From Membranipora membranacea (Eukaryota; Bryozoa; Gymnolaemata; Cheilostomatida; Membraniporidae), in NCBI GenBank assembly GCA_914767715.1, contig OU612071.1, positions 16,736,948 through 16,800,947 on the forward strand: a DNA stretch of 64,000 bases. Reading direction: 5' to 3'. A program made the translations under genes and the position numbers. Positions 47,152 to 57,534 of the stretch are shown piece by piece. Numbering within the stretch: position 1 is the first letter of the stretch; every line of letters starts with the position of its first letter. The notes below the pieces were generated by a model, which did not search any database, had not been told where the DNA came from, and saw nothing but the letters and a program-made list of their open reading frames with translations.

Positions 47152-48415
47152 TCACCTATCTCCGCTCTGTCCTGTTCGGGTAGCGGGTGCCTGCCGGAGG
47201 CCTAGTTCTATCAAACTTCTCCATCTAATCCTGTCCTGTGCATCCTCTTCACTGAGGGAACAGGATTGGAAATCCTTCCTGATAGTATCCTTCCATCTAT
47301 GCTTTAGGCGTCCCCGATTTCTCTTTCCTTCCACTCTCATCTCATGTACTCTTCTAATGTCATCATCTTCCTCTCTTCTGCACACATGCCCAAACCACTG
47401 CAATCTTCTTCTTCTCATCAAGTCTAACACACTCATGACATTCGCTTCCTGCCTTATACTTTTGTTGGTTTTGTGCTCCTCAAGACTAATTCCAAGACAG
47501 TATCGCAACATTCTCATCTCACATACACTAAATCTCTCAGCAAGGTAATCTGTCCATGGCCATGTTTCAGCTCCATATAATAACACAGGGCATGTCACTG
47601 TCTTATAGATGAGCACCTTCAACTTCTGAGGGACTTTCCTGTCGCACAATACTCCCGTCAACTCTCTCCACTTATCCCAGGCTCTGCCAATGCGCACTTG
47701 TACCTCTGCCTTGCATCCTCCTTCCTGGTGAATTGTAGTCCCCAGGTATTTGAATGTGGTTCTTTGAGGCAAAGTGGCATGTGCAGGGCCGTCATACTCC
47801 TTTAATCTGATGTTGTCACTACTTTCTTTTGGGGGTAGGTACTCGGTTTTAGACCTGCTGACTTTTAGGCCAACATCTTCTAATCTTCTTCTCCAGTCCT
47901 CTAATCTCTCTTCCATATCGTCTCGACTCTCATCATATAAAACCAAATCATCTGCAAACAGCATACTCCACGGTGTGTCTTCTCCATTGTCATCCGAGAT
48001 AACATCCATAATAATTATAAAAAGTAATGGGCTAAGGGCTGATCCTTGGTGTAGTCCAACTTCCACTCTTATCAATTCTGTCTCTCCTGCATTTTTTACC
48101 ACTCTTGTTGTTGAGTCCTTGTACATATCCTTGATGATTTCAATGTCTTTTCCAGGTCAACAAACACCATATGCAGCTCCTTGTCGAATTCCCTATACTT
48201 CTCCTGAAGCATACGTAGGCAAAACATGGGCTCTGTGGTTGATTTGCCTCTCTGAAAACCATATTGATTGTCTTTAATCTTGACTAACTCTCTTGACCTC
48301 GACTCAATAACTCTCTCATAAAGTTTGAGGGAGTGACAGAGGAGCTTTATACCTCTATAATTACCACAACTAAGGGGTCACTCTTCTGCTTGTAAAGTGG
48401 GACAATTTTGCTTTT
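47152..48415 (-). pseudogene. RTE LINE reverse transcriptase, main part
   Basis: The frame resumes at 48,415 with LKSKIVPLYKQKSDPL, followed by GNYRGIKLLCHSLKLYERVI. It runs into HMVFVDLEK (palm motif A) near 48,150, where about 25-30 residues are deleted before IIKDMYKDSTTRVV. A 324-codon frame follows: LHQGSALSPLLFIIIMDVI (motif B), MLFADDLVLYDES (motif C, intact), FKYLGTTIHQEGG (thumb), and a C-terminal RRRLQWFGHVCRRE and RGRLKHRWKD. The last two are characteristic of RTE-group proteins. The motif A deletion removes conserved palm residues, so it is inactive despite intact FADD. Confidence 0.88.
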
Positions 48416-48419
48416 CAGC

Positions 48420-48594
48420 TGTAGTATTGTAAACTGTCCCCCGCGCGAAAACAACCCCGGGACACTTTACAATATTGTAAACTGTTCCGGAGACACTTTA
48501 CAATAAAAACAGGCCTATTGTAAACTGTCCCCCCTATTGTAAACTGTCCCCCCCTATTGTAAACTGTCCCCCCTATTGTAAACTGTCCCCCCTA
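48420..48594 (+). repeat. Left terminal inverted repeat
   Basis: Begins TGTAGTATTGTAAACTG, then CCCCCGCGCGAAAACAACC, then a second TTGTAAACTG unit. It ends in four tandem units of about 19-20 bp (CCTATTGTAAACTGTCCCC). The internal units suggest repeated binding sites for a mobilising protein. Confidence 0.88.
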
Positions 48595-49029
48595 TTTATG
48601 ACTGTCCATTTCAAGGGCCCAGCTGTTTGTCATCATTCTAAATGGGTCAGATCATCTAATGGAGCAAACCATAATGTTCAGGCTGCCACTATGATGGCCC
48701 AAGCTGTACCATGGGCTGGTGGTGGTATCTCACTGACATTATGAATGAGTGTATAAAGCCTCTTTTACATATGGTACTTTGTAGATCTTTTTTTCGCAAA
48801 CACTAGATGTTATTAGAAGCTCCTATGATTTAGAGATTTCTGGTTTGCGAAGAAAGGTGCACTAAGCCAACAGTGAATAGATGTGTAGTTGCCACATCAC
48901 AGAACACACATACTTTCATTGCAGATTCATGAGCCGCGCGAAAACAACCACCCCATCCATTCATCATAGAATCAACCTTCATCAAGCATTTGTCTGTGAG
49001 TGATTATTGTAAGTCACAAGTGTGACACC

Positions 49030-49145
49030 AAGGTATGGCGGCCCAAAGCACCTTTATTAATGCGCATTAGCTAACATGCTAACTCGCTAAGTCGCTAATG
49101 CGCATTAGTTAACATGCTAACTCGCTAATGCGCATTAAGAGATTA
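49030..49145 (+). repeat. Subterminal array rich in AATGCGCATT
   Basis: Contains three AATGCGCATT palindromes spaced by GCTAACATGCTAACTCGC-like sequence. It is the inverted counterpart of 54,596-54,760, including the adjoining 'aaagcacctttatta' and 'ggtatggcggccc' segments. It forms an inner inverted-repeat layer of the 7.42-kb element. Confidence 0.8.
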
Positions 49146-49211
49146 AAGATTTCCAGAAATATTTTTGGGTCTGTCTTTATGCATGTGCGGGCTATCACTG
49201 TCTTGATATGG

Positions 49212-49256
49212 CCTCTGTGATTGGTCTTACTTTCAAAATAAGACCAATCACAGAGG
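49212..49256. repeat. Perfect 18-bp hairpin
   Basis: CCTCTGTGATTGGTCTTA is followed after a 9-base loop by its exact reverse complement. It lies just inside the left subterminal array. It could be a structural element or a tiny foldback insertion. Confidence 0.85.
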
Positions 49257-49340
49257 TCATACTAATCTCTGCAGTACTACTCCTCCACCAAAAAATGATT
49301 TAAACAAAGCAATGTAATTTGTTGTGTTGTTGCTGATGGA

Positions 49341-49503
49341 GTTTTATTGTAAATGACACCTGTATCCTCATACCATTCATCACTGAGTATGGTAAGGCTA
49401 TAACTCTCTGGTTTGGTACAACATTAGAGCGTGATGGACAAAGTTTGCAGACTATTCCATCAGTTATATGTACTCAAATGATAACCTTTCAAACTCAGTA
49501 TGA
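49341..49503 (+). CDS. Possible exon inside the 7.42-kb element, unidentified
   Basis: An open stretch reads IPFITEYGKAITLWFGTTLE, then RDGQSLQTIPSV and CTQMITFQTQYE. It runs into a consensus donor (GA/GTAAGT) at 49,503. The composition looks protein-like, but no family is recognised, no clear acceptor is visible upstream, and no partner exon could be joined with confidence. Other weak candidates on the same strand are near 50,970-51,105 (acidic, DDGDGEESDGTND) and 51,653-51,732 (DEGLTLTPQKRKKKP, with a GTAAGT donor). Confidence 0.2.
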
Positions 49504-52500
49504 GTAAGTATATGATCAAGGAGTCCTTGATATAATATTGATTAGCAACTCGCATAGTATAGTAGTAGGCCTACCTCAGATTGATTTTGCACAGTTACTA
49601 CTACATATTGTGGTGTCAACTGTGTGTTAATGAAGTATCTACTAAGCTGTTCATAGGCCTATGTCACTAGTGTTATCAGGGAACCAGACACACACAAGGC
49701 TGCAACTCATCAAATCAACTGTCAGTGACCTGCTGTCTGTGAATGGACATGTTTTAAGTTGGAAAACATGGTTTTTTGTCAATGGTTTGCTCATGTCGCT
49801 CTAATCAAGGTATTAAGGAAGATATATATGTTGGGTTAGTTGTAGGCCAAGACGCAAGGGTCATTGTTGTGGTTCTATTGGTATGGTTTCGTCTCATGAT
49901 CAATGTGAGAGATATTTAGAAGTATCTAATCTAATGCAACATATATTGGATGTATATATAATTGGAGGACAAGTAAATCCCGGCATGTTAAAAAAGCTAA
50001 TGCCAACTTAGGGATTGAGTTCCAGTTCTAGAACTTCAGAGAGTGCCTACAATCCCAATCATATTCTTAAAGGCTTAAAAAGAGGTTTCAACAAATGAAG
50101 TGCAATGCTCATGCAATGATGCCCAGGTCACACCACCTGGTCGCACACAAATATTCAGCCAAATTATCCTTTATAGCAAGATATTTGTTACATACCCATG
50201 GTTTTATGTTTTTTTTGTCTTTTTCTCAAGGTAAGTGGAAATTGCATCACTTTTTCTCTTCAGGCGCCCATGTATTCAGAGTGATTGTCAATGTGATTCA
50301 CAAACATGAGCCTAGTGGATAATTTTATGGGAGTAGCCTACCCTCCCTGGGATTGTCAGGATGGGACCATTACCGTAACCATACTATGCCATTTATAAGC
50401 TTTACCTTCTTCACATCCAAAATCCCAGTCTTCACACCTTGTATTCAGATATTTAGCCTTGATTTGAGCTTTGTGTCTAAGCCTTTACTCTTAGTAGTTC
50501 AAAGTTTGGTAAACAATCTGGTCAAAGTATTGTCATTGTAGAGGCCAGCCCAGTTCGGATACAATTTGTCCTCTGCCCCCAGAGAGCATTGGATTTGACC
50601 AATAAGATTTAATTATTTTTATTGAACCCCTGACTGAAGACCAGGCTTTTGTCAACTTTAATTAAAACAGGGCCCTAATAATGAATTGCCAATATTATCC
50701 GGCTGGCGGGAATAGACGCAGTAAATTGGTAAAAAAACAGTTACTTCACACCTTGATTCACCCTATTTTCCGCTTTATACTGTAATATATATATTAAAAT
50801 GTATCCTAAAATGAACACCATCATAGATTTGTTGCACTCAAACCCCTTGTCAATACAATTGGCAATACAGTAAAAATGACCAGCGGTTTGTTAGGGTCCT
50901 CAAAATAACAATTTTGTGCCCAGTGAAATCCTTGGACTGAAAAAATAATTCAATTGTAATATTTTAAAGATGATGGTGATGGAGAAGAGAGCGATGGTAC
51001 AAATGATAACAATGGTAGGCATGATGACAATGTTATACCTTTATCACTACCAACATTAGATCCAAAGACTGCTTTTGGTGATTCACAATTTAAGATTTAT
51101 TCATGAGATAAAATACATTACCCACCTAGAGACCGATCAAAGAATAATCATAGTAGCGGGCCCACCAGATGAATCTGACTCAGAATAGATATAATATTAT
51201 AATGAAATTCAAGTCAGCCTCTTCCCAAAACATCTGATAAAATGATTTGCCATCACTGATTTTGACAATACAATAAAGTAGCCCAGTTTGGTAGCTGGCG
51301 TCACAGGAAGAAGTCATCATTATCAGCCAGGTCTACTTTATTGACATCGTCTTGGAGTTGCAATGTCACGGAAAAGGGGATGACAACTCCAACCATCTAT
51401 GAGCAGCTATACGTTATTTTTTTAGGTATCTGCACTATCAACTAACATCTGTTGACAGTTATTGGCCACCAAGGTTTCAATTTTGAGATGGTTCCTGCCC
51501 AAGATGAATATCATGGATCCTATCCGTTGTTAACCCATAGTTACATTATAAGCTGCCACTTGTGTTGTTAATTTTAGAAAGAGTGAAAATGCGACTTCAG
51601 AATTAGTACCCGACATTTCACCAATTGATAACACAAAATTATTTTGCTTTAGATGAAGGACTCACTTTGACCCCACAAAAAAGAAAAAAAAAGCCAATAA
51701 GTTCTACTCAGGAAGCACCGACTGGTACATGTAAGTAAACATTTTCTTTGCTTAGTCTCAGTACAGAAATCAAGCTCGTTGCAGCAAAGATACAGTATCC
51801 AGTTGATCTTGAGACTTGAGCAGTATTGTTTGACTGAAAGGATAAGATTGGGATTGGCCATAAAGACCTATTTGTGTTGTATCCTCATACTAATGTTTAT
51901 TGCAGATATATTGACAATTGTGTGTGGAGTTCGGATAAACCTCAAATCAGAGGATTGAGAGTGAGTTGTTTGTATGTTGATAAATATATTAATACTACCT
52001 GGTTGGCGGCGGCCATTTCAATCTACATTACTCAGTTTTTTTATCTGTTTGTCAAGGAGAAGAGTTTGAGAGAACTTGGTTTAGATAAATAGAAATTACT
52101 TAAACTTAGTTGAGCTAGGCTAAGGCCAATCTCTTGCATTATTAGGCTATGCTATGTTTTACCCCAATTTTGTTTGCCTGCATGCACTGCCTTTGCTGCC
52201 TGCTAGTAATGGATATGTCTATCTTTCGAAGGTGCTGAGAGGGCACTGGGTTACAATGATACTGTAGTGATCGAGAAGATGGGGGATCTCTATAGGGCTG
52301 CATCTAATCAGAATCGACGTTAACTTCAGTGTCTTAAAAAAAGATGTAAGTAAACCAGCTAACGGCCTGTCATGACAACCTTGATGTTGGTTATGTTGGT
52401 TGAGGAGGGGGCACCAACAAAGTTTGTCAAGATATGCTATCTGGATCAGTACAATGACATGACACACAGATTTTAAGATTGGCATTTTCAGGTAGTCAAG

Positions 52501-53617
52501 TTTGCTTGAAACACTAAAGACTGTGTAGGGTCTTTCAAGTAAGTCCTAGCTTAGTTTCTGTGCAAAAATAACAAACAAATAATAAAGGTCATTGCTAGGC
52601 AAATTCTAAGTGCGTGATCACTTTTTACTATATGAGCCCTACTTTGAGTGTACCATCTGGCTCTGTTACCATTCAATCTAACGAATCGTTCAACTATTGA
52701 GTTGAGACCTCTGAACAAGAGAGGACAACTCCTTAGAATACAAAGAAGTCTTGAAAGAAGCACTGTATCCCTGCTGTATCAGTGTAGTTGGACCAAATGC
52801 ATTGTAGGAAACCAACTGTGTTGTTATTCTCCTTTTTAGAAAGTCATAGAGCTTACTCTGAATGGTGAGAGCGATGACTCCTGCAGCAAAGCTATCAAAC
52901 CAATTAGATTTTTCTCCTCCTCCATTTTTATATTTAATAAACAAAATTTTTCATCATATGTATATATTTATCATTAAACAGGTATTTTGCAATAAATAAA
53001 CAACCTGAAAAATCACCACACTCTTTCATAATAAAATGACAATGAGTTTAATTTGAAATTTGAAAGTATCATTATTTAGCTTTGGAGCAGGGAGAATTCT
53101 CCCCGTTGTGAGAAGAAACTGTACAAGTGTTGTGCGGATTTGTGCAGTCTTGAATACTCTCTCTTCATACTTCGACCCAAGTATATAGACATGTCTTATG
53201 TTCTGGACTAACCCAACAGTTCTGTAGGCTAGACACTACACTATATGCAGCGGTTTCACTGTGGGAAAAAGATTATCAAAGATTAATGTAATGGATACAT
53301 AGTATGGAATATCTATAAAAGATTATTAAAACCGTAAGTGGAAACAATTTAGGTCCCGGAACATTGGAACAATATATCAAACCAAGACAAACGTAATATG
53401 AGGTTTGGAGCTGGACTAAATTAGCCATCATGATTTTATTATCAAGAAATAATATCACATCATATGTCACACAAAATCTAAAGGTATGGCAACTAAAGGA
53501 GAGTTGTCTACTCTTTGGAAGAATAGGGTGATCCACTTGAGATGACAGTAACATGAATAAGGTGAGAAACCAAAATACATATTAAAGTAATCACTGAATG
53601 AAAAGTACACAAAACAT

Positions 53618-53830
53618 TGCACATTATTATAAATGCGCATTGCTAGAAATGCGCATTGTTATAACTGCGCATTTCTAGAACTGCGCATTCTTAGAACTGC
53701 GCATTCTTAAAACTGCGCATTCTTAGAACTGCGCATTCTTAAAACTGCGCATTCTTAAAACTGCGCATTCTTAGAACTGCGCATTCTTAGAACTGCGCAT
53801 TCTTAAAACTGCGCATTCTTAGAACTGCAC
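53618..53830 (+). repeat. Tandem array of 16-bp units (AACTGCGCATTCTTAG)
   Basis: About 13 units of 16 bp, most reading AACTGCGCATTCTTAG or AACTGCGCATTCTTAA, with more variable units at the left edge. Each unit contains TGCGCATT, the half-palindrome also found in the subterminal arrays of the same element at 49,060-49,138 and 54,630-54,720. There are no unique spacers, so it is not CRISPR-like. Confidence 0.92.
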
Positions 53831-53921
53831 ATAACAAAATGATTGATGGAAATTTGTCATACAACATTGACTGTAATGAAGTACCAGACCTGCCAAAACT
53901 CCAGTCACTAATTTTGAGTCA

Positions 53922-54035
53922 CCCTATTTTCACACCTCAAATAACACAGGTTGGATCACAGGTCTACTCCAAAAACCTGGGATTTTGGAGAAGACCTGTG
54001 ATCCAACCTGTGTTATTTGAGGTGTGAAAATAGGG
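53922..54035. repeat. Perfect 44-bp inverted repeat
   Basis: Arms at 53,922-53,965 and 53,992-54,035 are exact reverse complements, separated by 26 bases. The left arm starts CCCTATTTTCACACCTCAAA. The loop and the bases after the right arm share 'ggattttggag' and 'cctgggattttgg', so a small local rearrangement or template switch is likely. No mismatch has accumulated, which implies recent origin or gene conversion. Confidence 0.93.
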
Positions 54036-54595
54036 ATTTTGGAGTGAAATCCCAGGTTTTGGAGTAGACCTGTAGGTTGGAAAGAAAGATTGCAGAGCAG
54101 TCTAGGCTAGGGCATCCATCAAGACCCATTCCCATGGGCTGTTGCATGTAAATCCATGGCTATCCATGCATGCAACTTTGGCCAAAATGAGTGAGTGATA
54201 CCTTGATGTAAAGTAATGTTACCTGGTAAGTGTTCTTCTTGTGGTTCTTTATAGCTGGCCAGCCCTAACTCATTTAACTATCTATGTATAAGTTTCTTCA
54301 TTAATTTGTCTGCTTCAGGCTCCTCATGGTGATCCACTAACAAACTCCAAAACCAAAGAGCCACAATCCATTTGTGTCCTCCACATAAGAGTGCGATCAC
54401 ATGACCAACATGTGATGTAAATAATAATACAACAGACCTAAGACATTGACTCAATGATTGATCAAGAAGAATTGGCATCTCACAATCTCCCATGTAAGTA
54501 GTTTGAAATAGTTCCAGGGTCATGGCAGGTATGGTAGTGGTGTAAGTGCCTATCACAAAGCCCATCTTTGATAATACAGTCATTACCCAAAACAG

Positions 54596-54760
54596 GTTTA
54601 ACTGCGAGTTAGTGAGTTAGCATGTTAATTAATGCGCATTAGCGAGTTAGCGAGTTAGCATGTTAACTAATGCGCATTAGCGACTTAGCGAGTTAGCATG
54701 TTAATTAATGCGCATTAATAAAGGTGCTACGGGCCGCCATAACCAAGGCATGATAAATAT
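54596..54760 (-). repeat. Right subterminal AATGCGCATT array
   Basis: Reverse-complement counterpart of 49,030-49,145, slightly longer, with AATGCGCATT palindromes separated by GCGAGTTAGCATGTTAA-type spacers. It is followed outward by 'ggtgctacgggccgccataacc', matching the left side. Confidence 0.8.
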
Positions 54761-54809
54761 TAAGCTTACCATATTGTGAGCCCTGGTATTGTACTGTGAA
54801 TGATTGCTT

Positions 54810-55654
54810 AAGCCGGGCGAAAACAACCATCCCCCACATTAGCTTATATGAATATGTTAAAAAATTGCTTTCGGAACCTCATGTTATTTCATAGCAACAG
54901 TATTATTGTCATAATGATGCTACTTGTTGATTTTCAGATGGATGAATTGCAATTTGATGAAAGTAACTGGTTAATTGCATTCCTAGTAGCTCTATGACCC
55001 GCACAAAAACAACCCACCACCCCACCCCCCTACATCTATCTAGAACTATGCTGGTTTTCATTCGTTGTTAGTGAGAGTCCTGAAAAAGTGTCTACTACAT
55101 TATTTATCACACTAAACACAGTCTGTCATCTTGCATATTGACCAATTGCTTAAGCCGCGCGAAAACAACCACCCCCAAAGCTGTCTTAAAGATTATCTGT
55201 CAAAAAGTCTCAAACGGAATGAACCATGATTTTGCAGCCATAATGTGATTGTCATGAGGTTAGTGTGTAGCAAATTTCGGATTACTAGGTTAGAACTTAA
55301 TGACACAACAGATGATATGTCATTCTTTGCAAGTTCATGAGCCGCGCGAAAACAACCACCCCATTCATTCATCTTGAAATCTACCTCAATCAAGCATTTG
55401 CCTGGAAGTGATGACAGGCAGTCACAAGTGTGGGTTGTTTTCGCACGGCTTAAGCAATATTTCGCAGTGCAATACCAGGGTGCACAATATGAATAGCTCA
55501 AAAGTGGTAATTTCTCCCAGTCACACTTGTGACTGACTGTCATCACTCCCAGGCGAATGCTTGATTGAGGTAGATTTCAAGATGAATGAATGGGGTGGTT
55601 ATTTACGCGCGGCTCATGAACTTGCAAAGAATGATATATCATTCGTTGTGTCAA
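54810..55654. repeat. Repeated GCGCGAAAACAACC modules and a 120-bp inverted pair
   Basis: The motif (G/C)CGCGCGAAAACAACC or a close variant occurs at about 54,815, 55,000, 55,157 and 55,342 in plus orientation, and inverted near 55,432 and 55,600. It also occurs in both TIRs and at 48,937. Segments 55,313-55,427 and 55,517-55,639 form an inverted repeat of about 115-120 bp. Most copies are followed by CACCCC and preceded by 'ttcatgagc' or 'gcttaagc'. The regular recurrence suggests binding sites for a mobilising protein, an inference from arrangement only. Confidence 0.78.
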
Positions 55655-55839
55655 TAGGGGGGACAGTTTACAATATGGGGGAGGGACAGTTTACAATAGG
55701 GGGGGGGACAGTTTACAATAGGGGGGGGGGACAGTTTACAATAGGCCTGTTTTTATTGTAAAGTGTCCCCGGGACAGTTTACAATATTGTAAAGTGTCCC
55801 GGTGTTGTTTTCGCGCGGGGGACAGTTTACAATACTACA
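55655..55839 (-). repeat. Right terminal inverted repeat
   Basis: Reverse complement of the left terminus with few substitutions and longer G runs between the TTGTAAACTGTCCC units. It reads inward as TGTAGTATTGTAAACTG and CGCGCGAAAACAACACC. Four tandem CCTATTGTAAACTGTCC-type units lie on the inner side. Confidence 0.88.
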
Positions 55840-55843
55840 CCGC

Positions 55844-56510
55844 CACTCATTTGGTATCCCTCGTCTCATAGCTTCCCTGATACATGATGTTATCCATGTT
55901 GTTCCTGTGTCCTTAAGTTTCTTTATCATTTCTATGGGGAGCTCATCAGGTCCCTTCGCTTTATTCAATTTCATCCTTCCTATCTGATTTCCTACTTCCT
56001 CCTCTGAGATGTTCTCAGCTGGCCCCTGTACTTTCTCCATTGCTCCTATTTCTGGCGTTCTGTTTTTGGCGTTTAGTAGCTTGTTGAAATACTCTTTCCA
56101 TCTTTCTTTGATGTCCTTATCTTCACTCATGATCGTTCCTTGTTCATCTTTGATGAATACTATCCTATCTATGTCCTTTGATCTCCTTTGCCTTGTCCGT
56201 GCTAACTTATAAATTTTCTTCGGGCCATTTTCTTCTAGATCTTTATACAAATCTTCATAACCTGTCTCTTTCGCTATTGCACACTTCTCTTTGCTGATCT
56301 TATTCAGTCGTTTCATTGTCTCCTTATCTTCATCTGATCTCGTTCTTTTCCAGTCTTTGAAAGCTTCTTTCTTATTTTTCACGGCCTCTTTGACTTCTTC
56401 GTTCAACCACCATGATTCCTTCTCTATGTACCTTCCTCCTTTACTGACTCCAAGTGACTCCTTTGCTGCTTCAATTATTTTCGGGTATGTCTCGTTTCAT
56501 GTCAAATCAC
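55844..56510 (-). pseudogene. RTE LINE linker and start of reverse transcriptase
   Basis: The minus strand reads WWLNEEVKEAVKNKKEAFKD, then a basic, Lys-rich linker and WKEYFNKLLNAKNR. It continues EEVGNQIGRMKLNKAKGPDE and PIEMIKKL, the N-terminal RT region, up to RRGIPNEWR, where the 7.42-kb element interrupts it. A TGA where a Trp codon is likely (about 56,492) and a frame change near 56,530 lie upstream. The residues continuing from NEWR in this frame belong to the inserted element. Confidence 0.85.
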
Positions 56511-57478
56511 TCACTTCACTTTGTTCTGCCAACATCTCTGTAACCTTGAAAATCCAGCTCGTCTCCCTCTTCCTCTTTGATTTTCCACCAGTTGATTTTC
56601 ATCGGTCTCTCTCTTTTTCCTCTTTCTGATCTTGTAATCCATTACTAAGAGCCTGTGCTGTGGTGCTGTTAGTTCACCTGGGATCACTTTACAATCTTTC
56701 ACATTGCCAAAGTCTTCTCGTTGTATCATGATGTAATCAATCACTGTTTGGTTAAGGCCTCTTTTGTATGTGTAGGTCTTCTCATCCGTTTTGGCAAAGA
56801 AAGTATTTGCCAGCGCCAAATCTCTACTTCTTGCGTAATCCATAATCTTTATTCCCTCATCATTCCTCCCACCTGCTGACTTTCCTCCATGCCATCTCTC
56901 AAAGTCCTCCAATCTATCTGTTCCTACATGCCCATTTAAATCACCTGCTAATATCAGTTGTTCTGAGGCTGAAATCCTTGCAGTAACTCCTTCCAGTTGG
57001 TTCCAGAATCTTTGTTTTTCCTCTTCTTCACATCCTTGTTGGGGCGCATATGCTGTCACAATGTTATATGTCTTTTCGGGTGTTACCAGTTTCATTGACA
57101 TGATTCTGTCCGACGCTCTCTCAGTCGCTTTCACTCTATCCTGCCACTCTTCACTAAGGCATATCGCCACTCCATTTCTCGGTCTTCCTCCTCCACTATA
57201 ATATAACTTGTACCCATCTCCAATTGTTCCCGCTTTCCTCCTGATTTGCCACCTGTCCATCGCGTCTCTTGCAAGCATAGTATTTGTATCTTTCTCCTTT
57301 TCATCATGTCTGCTACTTCTCTGCTTTTCCCTGTGAGTGTCCCGATGTTAAGGGATGCCACTCTCAATTCCATTTGCCTCTCTCGTTTTCTTTCCACAGG
57401 GTCAAGGCATATATGCCGCTGCGCATCGCTTCCGGGGTATGCCCTAGCATTATCTGCCCTTCTGATTGTCACCGGCAT
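56511..57478 (-). pseudogene. RTE LINE endonuclease domain
   Basis: Starts at ATG 57,478 (MPVTIRRADNARAYPGS). The APE-type endonuclease motifs are LRVASLNIGTLTG, ILCLQETRWTG (catalytic Glu), a frameshift near 57,240, then YKLYYSGGGRPRNGVAI, YNIVTAYAPQQG, LILAGDLNGHVG (catalytic Asp/Asn), QTVIDYIMI and PQHRLLVMDYKI (catalytic His). In intact relatives it nicks the target DNA to prime reverse transcription. Inactive here because of the frameshift. Confidence 0.87.
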
Positions 57479-57534
57479 GATTTATTATGTTATTTATTTA
57501 TTATGAGTTATTATGCAAATTATTTGCTGTCATT

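Larger units (their letters stand above)
48420..55839. mobile_element. 7.42-kb TIR element of uncertain superfamily
   Basis: Inserted in the RTE reverse transcriptase. The ends are TGTAGTATTGTAAACTG...CAGTTTACAATACTACA, with nearly identical inverted repeats for about 175-185 bp. Joining the RTE frame (NEWR then KSKIVP) with the spacing usual for this RT requires removing four bases. The flanks are CAGC (48,416-48,419) and CCGC (55,840-55,843), so a 4-bp TSD with one mismatch is likely. TG...CA termini and a 4-bp TSD recall elements moved by retroviral-type integrases (Ginger), but no transposase is recognised. The subterminal zones are rich in repeated motifs. Confidence 0.8.
47140..57516 (-). 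mobile_element. RTE-type LINE split by a 7.42-kb insertion
   Basis: Flanked by an exact 18-bp TSD, AAATTATTTGCTGTCATT, at 47,122-47,139 and 57,517-57,534. Subtracting the inserted element and its 4-bp duplication leaves about 2.95 kb, close to the usual length of RTE elements. The minus-strand order is endonuclease (57,478-56,511), linker and RT start (56,510-55,844), insertion, RT remainder (48,415-47,152). The 3' end is a short tandem of GATAGGTGAG. Frameshifts and an internal deletion make it inactive. Confidence 0.88.

Noticed and set aside
47051-47548. Plus-strand open frames over the LINE (also 47,774-48,277 and 56,291-56,629)
   Set aside because: They are shadows of the RTE coding sequence on the minus strand.
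53618-53830. CRISPR-like array
   Set aside because: The 16-bp units are contiguous with no unique spacers, and the genome is eukaryotic. It is a simple satellite.
48420-55839. Polinton/Maverick or virus-like identity for the 7.42-kb element
   Set aside because: Polintons make 6-bp duplications and encode polymerase, integrase and capsid genes. None is visible and the duplication appears to be 4 bp.
48420-55839. Helitron identity for the 7.42-kb element
   Set aside because: Helitrons lack terminal inverted repeats and target duplications. This element has long TIRs.
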